A stretch of 64,000 bases of DNA from Hyparrhenia diplandra (lineage: Eukaryota; Streptophyta; Magnoliopsida; Poales; Poaceae), in NCBI GenBank assembly GCA_015847255.1, contig JADLZK010009279.1, positions 1 through 64,000 on the forward strand, given 5' to 3'. The translations under genes and the position numbers were made by a program. How positions within the stretch are numbered: the stretch's first letter is position 1; each line of letters begins with the position of its first letter. Positions 23,683 through 34,201 of the stretch are shown in pieces. The notes beneath the pieces were generated by a model, which did not search any database, had not been told where the DNA came from, and saw only the letters and a list, made by a program, of their open reading frames with translations.

Positions 23683-24152
23683 TATGTAAGATTTTAAGTA
23701 TGGTTGAAGGAATATATCTGAATGGTTTATGTGGTTTATTACTGATGTACAAAATCGGTAAGCACTGTGAAGTGTGAAACATATTTTGCCAAAGCTATGC
23801 TTAAACAAAGGGAAACAAAAAGATAGACATCGCCATTGAGATGTTGCTACTAGTAGTTTTTTTTTATCATAATAACAATTTTGCAGCGGGAGTAAGTATC
23901 CATTGATGTTGAAATCCTCTTTTCCTTTTTCAGGGTTTGTGTATTACAAATTTACAAGTGATATGACTTTTTTGAACTTTTTCTCAAAATTTAGGATGAA
24001 AAAAAAAAAAAACCCCGGTTGGCCTTTGTAGTTCGCTTCCTCATAATCATGAGGATTATAACCCTCCAATGACCGACCAGCACCCAAATTAATGTGGGCC
24101 TTGGCAGAATCCTACAAAAAGGTGAAAAGTGAAAAAGCACAACAAACACACA

Positions 24153-24220
24153 CGCCCACCGTGGGGCTCGAACCCACGACCACAAGGTTAAGAGCCTTGC
24201 GCTCTCTGAGCTAGACGGGC
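24153..24220 (-). tRNA. tRNA-Lys(CUU)-like gene with shortened D-loop, probable pseudogene
   Basis: On the minus strand it folds as acceptor GCCCGTC/GGTGGGC, anticodon stem CAAGG-CCTTG with loop CTCTTAA (anticodon CUU, Lys), and T-arm GTGGG-TTCGAGC-CCCAC with discriminator G. The D-arm reads GCTC-AGA-GAGC: the loop is three nucleotides, where plant tRNA-Lys has about eight. The conserved G18-G19 pair needed for D-loop/T-loop contact is therefore missing. Total 68 nt instead of 73. A T run downstream on the same strand (about 24130-24137) could terminate Pol III. The internal box A is damaged, so expression is doubtful. Confidence 0.8.
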
Positions 24221-25901
24221 TTGTGATTTAAATATCAAGTGCAACACTATAGTTCATTCTATACTATACAGTTATCTGAAGGTACAAAGGTAGCAATTAG
24301 CTGATGAAGTCAAAGTCAGTGCAGTGAACCTGAAAATACGACCTTAAAAACTGACACCTGTGATGTTAAATATGTTAGACCATTAGCAGTGGTGTTCATC
24401 ATGCATATGATGTGTTGTACATTGCCTACATGTGATGGTGGTTTAAAACTTTAGTAAATCCTAGAGATAAATTGTAAATTTATTCTAAGCACAAATATTT
24501 GTCATTATGCTGTAGATTGAACATATATATTCTAAGCTCATATTATTGTGGTTAAAAAGAGGGATTAAATTTTCATTATATTAAAACCTAGAGATAAACT
24601 AACATTGTTAAGTATTGATGTTCAGAGCTAGATCTAAAAATATTTCATTTATGAACTTTGCAATATTCAACACAAATACCAAAGTACAAACTATGGTATC
24701 CAAATTGGTAGGTTTGGCTGACAATTTTAGAGAAATTGTTATTTTTGCCACCTAGTTAAATTGAGCTGGAATCCATGATTAGAGCTCTGAATACCAATAA
24801 TTATCGGTGTAGCCAGATTGCAAGGTTTCGGGCTAAGCTAAAATGATGTTGTGTAGGAGCTTTCCAAAAACCTAACATATGGATTAGAGTAGATTGCAAG
24901 GTTTTGAGCTAAGCTAATATTTTGCTAAACATAGCTGTTCTTTGGGGGTATTTATTAATTAATCACGAATGTTTGAAATTAGCTAATTAAACACCGTGAA
25001 CCCTGATCTTTGCTCTACTCTGAAACAGTGAAATCCCTCTAAGCTCGGACACTTGGGTCTTAAGGGAGATCGAGAGGAGAACAGGGATGGAGACACATGG
25101 ATGAACAAAGTGGTGTTCGCGGTGCCTGACCCCTAGCTGCAGAAGACAATGGTCCTTTTAGCCTCTTTTTATCTTGCTCCCAATCCGGCAAATTAGCATG
25201 TGGCATTGTGGCAACGCTTCTTTGGCAAAACCTCTTGTTCCATGCCAGCCCTGATAAGGGCCTTGTCACGCATGACATGATTGTGTTTACGGCTCCATCT
25301 GCGCAGCGACCACGCGCTAAGTACACTGACGATGGACTAGTGTACGTGTTGGAGTGGGACGGAAAAAATTGGGAAGGTAGCATGCGTGGGTATGAGACTA
25401 CGAGCACGACGCGAGCTCTGACGATGGAACAGAGCTGTTTATGCTGGACGCGGCCTGAAATAATGCTTTGCACTGCGTCACAGACTCTCAGCTTGCAGGA
25501 TGGCAGGATGCAGCGCAATGCAAGCACATAGGCACAACTACACACGCAGGACCGGCGGCCAGCCGGCCCCATGTATTGCAATCTGCCCGATCTGTTCCAC
25601 ACGAGAGTTTTGCGTGTGTTTCGTTCATCCGCTTTGTCCCCCTTTGCAAAAGCTAATAAATAAAAGACACGTGTCATGTAGTCTGTTTGAATCACGTTTA
25701 AATGGTATGGTGCTCTCTCCGTAACAAAAAAAAAAAAAGTATGTGGCAGTCAGTGGCGGAGCTAGAGCAAATTCGAGAGGGGTGCAACTTGTCTTATAGG
25801 TGCAAGAATCTTTAAATTGTGGGTGCAAATATGGTGAAAATTTGCCCTTTTTCATAGGTTTTTTCAAATTTTTGTGGGTCCAGCTGCACCCACTACACAA
25901 A
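24221..25901. other. intergenic
   Basis: No supported gene. A long minus frame at 25695-25060 lacks any recognisable domain and is rejected. From 25751 a stretch starting CAGTGGCGGAGCTAG and containing GGGTGCAA repeats resembles one end of a known type of grass DNA-transposon debris. Confidence 0.4.
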
Positions 25902-26199
25902 GGGGCGTTTGGTTGCCTGCATCGCCACTGAGCCCAGGCCCTCCGCATGCGAGAACAACAGTTTGTTTGGTTGGCGTAGCTGTTGAACCAGACTATGCTC
26001 ATGCAAGATTTCCTCCTCAACCAGCCTCTAGAGATAAGCTGGAATCGAGCATTTCTGTGGAGCCAGGCCAACGGGATGCATGCTAGGTGCACAAGTTGCA
26101 TGCATAAGAGAGCAGCGGTGCAGGCCAGCTTCTTTGTCCAGGCAACCAATCAGCTTCTCTTCTCAGGCCATCTTTGCTTGCACCCAGGCAACCAAACAG
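25902..26199. mobile_element. foldback MITE with TTGCCTGG motifs (copy 1)
   Basis: GTTTGGTTGCCTG (25907-25919) is perfectly inverted as CAGGCAACCAAAC (26185-26197). The interior carries several CCAGGC/GCCTGG copies. About 300 bp, non-coding. No clear target duplication. Two further regions (50797-51452, 62658-62850) share the terminal GTTTGG and internal CCTGG motifs. hAT-like affiliation is only a guess. Confidence 0.6.
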
Positions 26200-28157
26200 T
26201 GAGCAATTGCATGATAGCAGCCTGGCCATGGAGAGTCTGCCTCGACCGGTGTGATGCAGATTGGAGCATGTGGACAACCAGACAGCTAGTGTAGCTCCAC
26301 CCTTGGTGGTAGCCATTTTCGCAAAACTTGGCGTTCCCGACCGTGGGACGTGTTTGTCCCCGGAGTTTGTTTGCCTGCCTTCCTTAATTTTCTTCGTTAA
26401 TCGCGTGTGCCACCCAAAGCATTAATAGCCCTTCATCGCTCCATCGTTTCTTTCGTGGTCCGTTGAATCGATCAATCGATACAACACGGGCTCGCCCCCT
26501 TCTCATCTCTTCAGCGCGTTCGCCTCCCGTTCTCATCTCCTCGGCATGCTCGCCCACGACGTGAAACCATCGAGTCCACAAAGCACCCTACCATGAATGT
26601 CCACACCTCCATGCCGTTGTGGCGACGAGTTGTTCTAGTCATCGTGCCGTCGAGTCGTCCAAAGCCGCCACCACGACATACCTCGTTGTTCCTTGCCGAC
26701 GGATCACCGTGATGACCACGGGCGTTGAAGGTGGCTTGATTGGGCACCTGATTCTACCGATGAAGATGAAGACCCCATGGCCGACGTTGACTTCGAAGAC
26801 TTCGAAACTAAAAGTGGATGCGAGATGGATCACCTTGATGGCTTAAACTGAAGTTGTGGATGCCCTAGAGTCGATTTTGCAGGACACAAAAAGTCAAACA
26901 CACGGAACAGACCTGTAAGACCAAAATACACCGAACCGCCCCATAAGGGTAAGACAAGATATGAAGCCTACTTCCATAGAAAACCTCGTTAAGGACATGA
27001 AGATGCACCAGTAAATTGTGGTGTTATAGGTTGCCGATGGACATGATTTCATGTGTTGTTGTTGCCTAGCGTATCTTGTTGCGCCCTTATGGGGTATGCC
27101 AAAAGGTATTCAGCAAATTGGCATACCACTTTTTATGTGGTAAAATTTTAAATAAATAAATACAGGTATACTTATGTACATATATATTCTAATTTGACCA
27201 AAAGCCCACAAAACAAAGTAGTAACAGCGAGCACGCAAGGCCCAAGCGGCCAGAATTCCTCCCGTCGGCATCCCTTTCACAAGTCCCAGCTCCCATTCTT
27301 TGCAATAACTCTTGTCCCTCTTGTCAAAAAAAAAAAAAAAAACACTCTTGTCCCAAGCGGCGACGGCGTATCTCGATCTGCTGACTACTGCGGCAGCAGG
27401 CGGCCGATGGCATATCCACGCATATCGATCTTCTTCCTCTGTGGCGGTGGCCAGGCGGCGATGCGGTGACCAGCAGCAGGTCGGAGCGCGTCGTTAGTTC
27501 ATCACCGCAATTGCAGCGGGCCGCCGGCGGCACATCCTGATTGCTTCCTCTACGGTGCTAGGGCCAATGACTCGGTGAGGCGGTGACCAGCAGCACATCC
27601 ACAGTGATTGCAGCAGGTACCTAGGTAAAGGTTTCATTTTTCTCTCTAATTTATTTGTTCTTGCTACTGCTATGCGCAATGCTACTTTGATTAGTAAATA
27701 AAAAAAAACCCCACATAACACAAAATCCTCCTCTTTCTTCAAAATTTTGTATATTTGGCATACCCAGCCGTAAATTCCTGGCTCCGCCAATGCTCGCCTG
27801 TATGAAAGGCGCCATGACGATGTCAATAGTGCTGCAACATCCCTGCTTTTGGATGAGTAGTGGGTAGGACAACGGTGACATTGTTGAAGTGGATACAAAG
27901 ATCGTGGATGCTGACCAGAAGCTAATTAAACAAGAGTGCAGAAGCTAAGAAGAATGCATTCCATGTTTAAGATTATTTTTCCCTTTATGTATGACAATTA
28001 GTACCACTAGGAAAGTTCAGTTTAGTCATGATTTTATCAATTCAGTTTGGGCCAAGGATGAAAATATTCATGTTCAAGCAAGAAACAAGTAATGATAATT
28101 TTCATTCTGTCCTTCATCTCAAGTCTAGATGAAATGCTTTCGAAAACGCTGCCCACA
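26200..28157. other. intergenic with GC-rich patches
   Basis: 26380-26850 has unrelated short frames on both strands and may be a captured gene fragment. 27080-27200 and 27690-27795 resemble debris of one repeat type (GGTATGCCAAAAGG; GGCATACCCAGCCG and CTGGCTCCGCCAATG). No gene is supported. Confidence 0.35.
27319..27343. mobile_element. 25-bp poly(A) micro-insertion with 11-bp target duplication
   Basis: ACTCTTGTCCC at 27308-27318 is repeated at 27344-27354 and brackets TCTTGTC followed by an A run. Same size class and design as the insertion at 23114. Confidence 0.7.
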
Positions 28158-28307
28158 ACGACGTGCACCATGAGGGGCCAACAATGCCATGCAAAAATTC
28201 CATGCCAATCAAGCCTCCAGCCAAAAAAAAAAACGACGTGCACCATGAGGGGCCAACAATGCCATGCAAAAATTCCATGCCAATCAAGCCTCCAGCAAAA
28301 AAAAAAG
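28158..28307. repeat. 75-bp tandem duplication with A-run junctions
   Basis: ACGACGTGCACCATGAGG through CAAGCCTCCAGC plus an A run occurs at 28158-28232 and again from 28233, nearly identical. The flanks both carry GCCCACA (28151-28157 region and after 28308). An A run at each unit end suggests insertion of a retroposed piece followed by duplication. Confidence 0.8.
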
Positions 28308-28579
28308 CAGCCCACAGGATACGACCTCAGATCAGAACTCTCATGCCTTTCCCACTAGCCACTTGGGCTGGTTTACTTTCTCATACAAAGAGCAACCACA
28401 ACCTTATTTATTAGCGGCAATGATGGAAATATAACCCCCAATTAATGACCCCTTGGTTACCGCAATCATGCCCTAAACGTCAGGTTTTTTAGGTATGGAG
28501 GGAGTAAATGAAGACCTCCGTGTCATTTAGATCCTAAACGGTGAATTAAATGGTTGGATCATTGAAACCCATTTAAATT

Positions 28580-28947
28580 TGCAAATGATGACAAGATTAA
28601 GGCTTGTTTCTAAACCGAGCACCCGGACACGACGTCCTTTGACGAGCTACAGACAACTTTCACCATTCCCCTGCAGGATGACACCAGAGAAGCCATGAAG
28701 GCTTACTTGTTCAGAGGCAGGAAGCGGCGGGCTGCATAGCCTATTAGCGCCGCCAAGTGATCTACCTGCTCCCTTTGTGGTCGCAAATTGCTTTCGCAAT
28801 GTAATCACGCACTTTGTATCCAGTAGTTAGGAGGTGTGTCGGCCGGCTGCGATGTCCACTCGACGTCGCACTTGTGTCGTTTGTATGTGTTTATGAACTT
28901 TTCCTCTTAATGAAATACGGGTGAATGGCCCGATCGAGAAAAAAAAA
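28580..28947 (+). mobile_element. retroposon 3' end (LINE-type tail) with target duplication
   Basis: Ends in CTTAATGAAATACGGG, then a short GC-rich hairpin-like stretch and a poly(A) run at about 28939-28947, the usual 3' signature of plant LINE-derived inserts. CATTTAAATT occurs at 28570-28579 and 28948-28957, a probable target duplication. The 5' half contains an open stretch ending YLFRGRKRRAA-stop, unrecognised, which may be the donor's last codons. Confidence 0.6.
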
Positions 28948-28957
28948 CATTTAAATT

Positions 28958-30218
28958 GTTAAAAGTTGTCTAAATGGTCTCGGTCTAAACAGATAGAGTT
29001 AGTGATTAAACACTAAGCAAGCAATGCAAGTAGGCCGACATGTGTTATGAGTACTTAATTTGTTAAAAATATAGGCTAACTTATTTGTTTTGTATTATAC
29101 TAAGACTTCACAAATTTAGATATTAGAAAAATTACAACTCAGTGAATTAGATATATCAAATGATGTTGGATACATGTGGATATAGGAATATAGAAGTTTA
29201 TTTGTTGTTGCATCGTACTCTTTTTGTGGCTAGTTTACATGTGGAGTATTACTTATCAGCTTATTATTTGTTATGTAATCAACTATATGTTGCTAATTAA
29301 GTAATTATCTACCACATATTGGGCCGGTTCAAACTATTTGTGGCTAGTTTATTCGGTCCAAATCTGTTGAACAGGTGGTTCAATCAGTTTTTAATGGTTG
29401 GACCAGCAATGAACTAATGCCCCTCGCTAGTTCGATTAATTGACTTGGGTCAATCTAATTCACTCGGTCCAAATCTGTTGACCCTTATTTTGACCTGGTA
29501 CTTGTGGTATGATTGTGGCCCTAGCTAGGCTTCAAAACTGACGAGCTCCACCACTGCATATGACGGTATGATTCTGTCATGTGTGGAATCACTGGTTAGT
29601 CAACTAGTCTTTGTTATAAAAAATGATTAAAATGTATATGTCTTTCTTTATTTTTTCAGAATTTCTTTATCCATCTTAGAATCAATATACTCGTTGGAAC
29701 TTCACTGTAAGAAGCTTAGTACACGGGGAAAATAACTCGTCCCGGAGCCAAAGAACTGAGCAAGAGATATGCTGGTACTGTAACTCGAAGGTGGCACGGA
29801 CAGCCATGCAATCAATCAAACCATGGAGAGATCATCCCTCACATGACGACGCAGAGCAGAAGACAAGTGATAGATGGAGCAGGAAGAGACTGGTAGAGGC
29901 ATCATTGCGACGCAGCAGATTATTCGCTGCCATGGGCACCATGATCATGATGCCTGCTGCTGCCATTGCCAGCCAGTTTGCCACCACCTCAAAGGGCTCG
30001 ATCACTCACATGCATGTTCGCAGCGACTACACACACCACTACACGCAGCAGACACTTAAAGGGAGAGGGACATAAGTTGTTGAGTAATCATCCATGCTTT
30101 CCCTGTATCCATAGATTTGCATATCATCGAAAAGGAGTCGGGGAACTAGTGATTAATCGAGAGCAACCTTTCCATCTGAGTTCTAGGCTTTCCTTCACGA
30201 GTGCATCAATATTTATTA
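28958..30218. other. intergenic, AT-rich
   Basis: No gene supported. A 94-codon frame at 29791-30075 has biased His/Met/Arg composition and no domain. Confidence 0.45.
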
Positions 30219-30344
30219 CTCCCTCCGTCCTAGAATGTTTGTCGCTACGCTTCCCAAGAAACAACTTTGACAAATTATCTATTAAAAAATATTAATTAAT
30301 ATCTATAATATATAATTAGTATCATTGGAAAATATTTGAATCTA

Positions 30345-30626
30345 CTCCCTCAGTCCATTTATCTCTCCTTCATCTAAGCAAAAATTTTTTTTTTTTCAAA
30401 AAAAATCTCCTTCATATTAGCTTGGGACTTGTTTACATTTGTTGCTCATTTGGTGCTCATTGGCTGCCACTTGACTAAAATTATTGCCCATTTGTTGCTC
30501 ATTGGTTGTTGCTTACTTGTGACCCCTCATATGCGCTCAGTCCAAGATGATGATTAAATGTAAAGCTAAGTGCTCCTTGGTCATTGTACCAAGGCTTAGA
30601 TGAAGGAGATAAATGGATGGAGGAAG
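30345..30626. mobile_element. Stowaway-type MITE (inner), nested in the outer one
   Basis: Inverted ends of about 35 bp: CTCCCTCAGTCCATTTATCT with CTCCTTCATCTAAGC on the left, and CTTAGATGAAGGAGATAAAT with GGATGGAGGAAG on the right. TA lies at both flanks (30343-30344, 30627-30628). Itself interrupted at 30380-30405. Confidence 0.85.
30380..30405. mobile_element. 26-bp A/T micro-insertion inside the inner MITE
   Basis: TCTCCTTCATCTAAGC (30364-30379) and TCTCCTTCATATTAGC (30406-30421) differ at two of 16 positions and bracket a run AAAAA-T12-C-A8. Interpreted as an aged target duplication around a tail-only retroposed insert. Confidence 0.5.
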
Positions 30627-30739
30627 TAGTTTTTCAATGAATTAATTCGAAGATACAAATGTTGCACGTATTTTGTACAAATTAAGTGAAACTTTGTGAC
30701 AGAAAAAAAAAAAAAACTAACATTTTGAGACGGAGGAAG

Positions 30740-33632
30740 TATACTGTAACGCCATACCTATCGGCTATCGCATGGGCTATCGCTGGTGCTGCAGAGACCC
30801 ACGACATCAGTAATCATAGCAAGATCATTTTTCGCAGAGAAATTTTGGGATCTAAACACACCAAGAGACGATCAGAGACTGGTGGTGAAAAAAAAAATAG
30901 TCAGGTAAAGAGGCCCACGTGAACATGAAAAGGACGCTGGGACGACCTGATTGAGTGATGGTCAACGTTACGTTACAATCTCTTGCACCGGTGGCAGGTT
31001 CCACAGTATATGCTGTTAACATCGATTACAAAACACACAGAAGGATAACAAGATGGATGGTTCTAAATCTAAAAAAACTATATCCACCATCATATTGTAG
31101 TACTGTATTCTACGGTCCAAATTAAACCAGGCGAACTTGTGATCTTCGGATGGGGCATCGAAGATCCCAGTCTACCTCTCTTTATCTTGCACTATACTAT
31201 CTCTGTCCCCCAAATGATACAATTCTACCTCAATTCCGAGGATACTAATTTAAATGCTAATATTTTATCTAATGACACTAGTTTTATATTGTAAATATGG
31301 ATTTTTTATATATTTAATTAAAGTTGAAAAAATGTTTGACTTTCCGTTAGGTGAAAACTTCACCTTTTTTTCTCTTTGTTTGCGCTACGCTTCCATCACC
31401 ACTCCTCGGTACCACATTTTTTTTTTTTCGAAAGCGGGGCCTGTACTGCACTAAGAGAAGTGAGAAAGTTCATTATATCTTAGTGCACTCCACTAGCGAG
31501 TTGTCTAGGAGCCCACTATGCCAAACACATAAACATATGACACCGACTTTAACGGTGTCACTTAGAGTGGTGCGCTAAGTAGAAAACCAATGTGCGACTA
31601 AAGCAACAGAGACACTATCAAGGTGGGAGTGAACCATCCAAATCCTTCCCTAGAAAGCGGACGCCGAACATGGGGAGGTTCTTGCAAGACGTTCTCCCGC
31701 CTAACGGACGGAAGAGCATCACGGAACGCTGCTTGGAACCTTACAACGATCGTGGAGTTCGGGGTGTTGGACAACACGTGGTCGGGTCGCCCTTCCTACT
31801 TGTTCAGCAAGATATGCCGCGCCTGTCTCTCTCCGGGCGAGGATCGCGTGAAAAACCGACTTGGTGGCCAACCGGTCGATGCAACGTGGGTACCCGTCGT
31901 CATCCGCATTGTCATCTCGATCCGACAAGGCCAACATGTTGTCACCGCCGTTTCACTGTCCTACGGTGGCTGCCACCACTAGGTCAACTAGCTAGCTTCA
32001 ATTCCTCTGGCTAAGCAGACTGGAAAGCCCAAGGCCAAACCTAAACAGTAATGCCAGCCTAATCAAAGTAGAGAATGATGGGGAAAGCAGAACCCCAACT
32101 GGACGGCATGGAAATATTATTCACTTTTCTCTCTCTCTAAATCTGTCGGCAGATAAATAAAACCAAAGTCTAATTTTGTACGCAAATGATTCTATCTCTA
32201 TACGTAGACACGTTTCTGGCCGTCGTTTTTAAAATAAACTGGAGTTGGACACGTCACACGTTGTCGTTGGATCGGTCTGCCTATCATTCATTCCTTGTTT
32301 ATTTTAATCAGAAACATAGATAGAAAGAAATATACAAATATACATTTGTTAGCTCGAGGAGATACGGTTGTTGGCGCGTTCGCTCTCTACCTTTCAATTT
32401 CTCTCCCTGTCTCCATTATATTATATATAGTAATACAGTACTCCTACTAGTATTTCGATAGTTTCCTTTCATTTTTTTTTTTATTCTCGCTCCCATGTGA
32501 AAGTAGGTTGCCGTCTAACGCGAAAGATGATCTATGGCAAAAAGAAAATCTTCCCGACATGCAAAAAGCTCCTTCCTTTTTGTTCTTGTGCACTGTTACT
32601 GAGCTCATGTGGCCGCAAACCCTACGTGTAGGGCCTCACAAGTCCCTTTTCGAGTGGAGCTCGATAGATCTATCGTCACCTTCCGTACAGTGAAGTGGTT
32701 AAACTTGCAGTAAACCTCGCCGCTAATCCCTCGCCTGCTGCCCGTGAGTTCATTATCTGATGTGACGAAACGAAATGACGGAGCGCGATGGAAGCACGCC
32801 GAGGACACTGCTGGTCGGCAGACGATCGACACACACCACCACCCGCACGCACGCACGCACGCGGCGGCGTCTATATCTCTCTCTAATCTCTATCACGTAT
32901 AGCTAGTGGTATCTATCTGTACCTACCTAATACCATCAACCGGCAGCGGCTCTTCTTGCGTGTGAGGAAAGCAAAGCACACGAGAGGCGCCAGCTGCACG
33001 TTCAAGGACAGGCACACGATCGCTAGTTGCATCAAGCGTTTGAGTAATTAAGCTACTGCCGATACATAGTACTGATAATGCATGGCAATTAAAAGAGCTG
33101 TCCCCACTTCGTCATTCGCCTCCTCCGCGATCACATCATGTGAGGCCATCCAACTAGCTTCCTTCCTCATCCTCACTCCACTTTAAAGTTTTTTTTTTTT
33201 TGAACACTAACCCTAGCTCCCTCTTTCCCCTCAAAACCAGATAAACTTTTTCTTACCCTTTAAATTTTACTTAAAAAAAAAATAGGAAAACATGATTTCT
33301 AATTTGAGGACAATTTCTCCAGTACACTGAAAATATGTATTTCTTTTAACCTCTATACACAGGACATATAATTAAGGTCGATCTTGTTCGGATGTTGTCG
33401 GATTTATCTCAATCCAAATTTGTAAGAGTGAAATTTAGTTCACATTCACTCCAATCTACACCAACACATGTGGATTGAGGTGAATCTGATAAAATTCCAA
33501 CAAGACCTAAGTGGGCCAATTTTTTCTTTATTTGTCCTCCTATATGGTCAGTAGAGGAGCAGAATGCCGGTGCAGTTCTCATTAAGCAGAAGTATTTAGC
33601 TAATAAATTATATTTAGCTAATAAATTATATA
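30740..33632. other. intergenic, mixed repeat debris
   Basis: 31197-31365 looks like half a Stowaway MITE (TATCTCTGTCCCCCAAA start, no matching right end). 31418-32015 begins with a poly-T run plus CGAAAGCGGGGCC and is probably the inverted 3' part of a LINE-type retroposon; its frames carry no recognised domain. 32843-32862 is a short CGCA microsatellite. No gene is supported. Confidence 0.4.
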
Positions 33633-33774
33633 AAGGACTGGGCGATAGCCCAGTTGGGAACCTAGGAACCAACCGCTCTTGAGTTCAATCCCCATTGGAG
33701 ACGGATTTATGCGCCTCATTTATTCTTAATGAAAAACCACCTAATTCCTCCTAGGTTGGGTCTCATTTTTTTTT
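33633..33774 (+). mobile_element. tRNA-derived SINE with poly(T) end (p-SINE-like)
   Basis: A 15-bp target duplication CTAATAAATTATATA lies at 33618-33632 and 33775-33789. The head has Pol III box A-like GGCGATAGCCCAGTTGG and box B-like GAGTTCAATCCCC. The tail is CTCATTTTTTTTT. 142 bp with a T-rich 3' end matches the design of rice p-SINEs rather than poly(A) SINEs. Family name not verified. Confidence 0.8.
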
Positions 33775-33789
33775 CTAATAAATTATATA

Positions 33790-34201
33790 TAGTGTTCTCC
33801 TTTTATATAAAAAAAACATTCTTTTTGATGATATATTAGTGTGGGGAGGGTAGAATAAAAATTGAGGAAATTGTTGGTTCTTGCTCCCTTTTATTTATAA
33901 AAGAGTTTTTGAGAGATTGAAAAAAATTGCTGGACCTATTTTTTGTTTATTTCAATTTGTCACCAGTTATAGGGAAAACAGAGATTGCATTTGCTCAAAT
34001 TGATGGAGATGCTCTTAGCAAGAGGAGGTGGAGGAGCAAATTGCTATACCAGCAAATATGCATGCAAATTCGAGAACTGAAACAAGTATATTTAGTGGAA
34101 GGAGCTACCACTAACAGCCAACGCAATCCAAAAATCTGCTCGCATCATGTACTACTCAATTGGATTCTTAGAAATAATAAGCAAGTAAATTAATGAGTAG
34201 C
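33790..34201. other. 3' flank of the VQ gene
   Basis: AT-rich. A short plus frame (33927-34193) shows no domain and is not called. The VQ transcript's 3' UTR should lie in the upper part. Confidence 0.4.

Larger units (their letters stand above)
22222..24152. other. intergenic, AT-rich
   Basis: No gene seen. Contains a 25-bp micro-insertion (23114-23138) and a Stowaway MITE (23479-23682), listed separately, and several homopolymer runs. Confidence 0.5.
30219..30739. mobile_element. Stowaway MITE (outer), split by a second MITE
   Basis: Left terminus CTCCCTCCGTCCTAGAATG at 30219 and right terminus ending GAGACGGAGGAAG at 30739, each next to TA. Internal ATGTTGCACGTATTTTGTACAAA is shared with the 23479 element. 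A different MITE (30345-30626) sits in its middle. Confidence 0.85.

Noticed and set aside
25060..25695. 211-codon minus-strand open frame
   Set aside because: No domain, no splice partners and Cys/Arg-rich compositional translation; overlaps equally long unrelated frames on plus.
25751..27793. A 2-kb element bounded by AGTGGCGGAGCTAG and CTGGCTCCGCCAATG
   Set aside because: Ends are plausible as inverted repeats but no target duplication matches and the interior shows unrelated pieces; more likely two separate repeat fragments.
28040..28070. GCCAAGGATGA resembling miR169
   Set aside because: Match stops after 11 bases and no hairpin partner was found.
31592..32014. Possible gene with ERCLEPYNDRG / NLTTIVEFGVLDNTW
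   Set aside because: Adjacent poly-T head and lack of any known domain point to retroposon 3' sequence rather than a gene.
32843..32862. Possible CRISPR-like or regulatory array
   Set aside because: It is a simple CGCA microsatellite.
33927..34193. 88-codon plus frame downstream of the VQ gene
   Set aside because: No family resemblance; AT-rich 3' flank.
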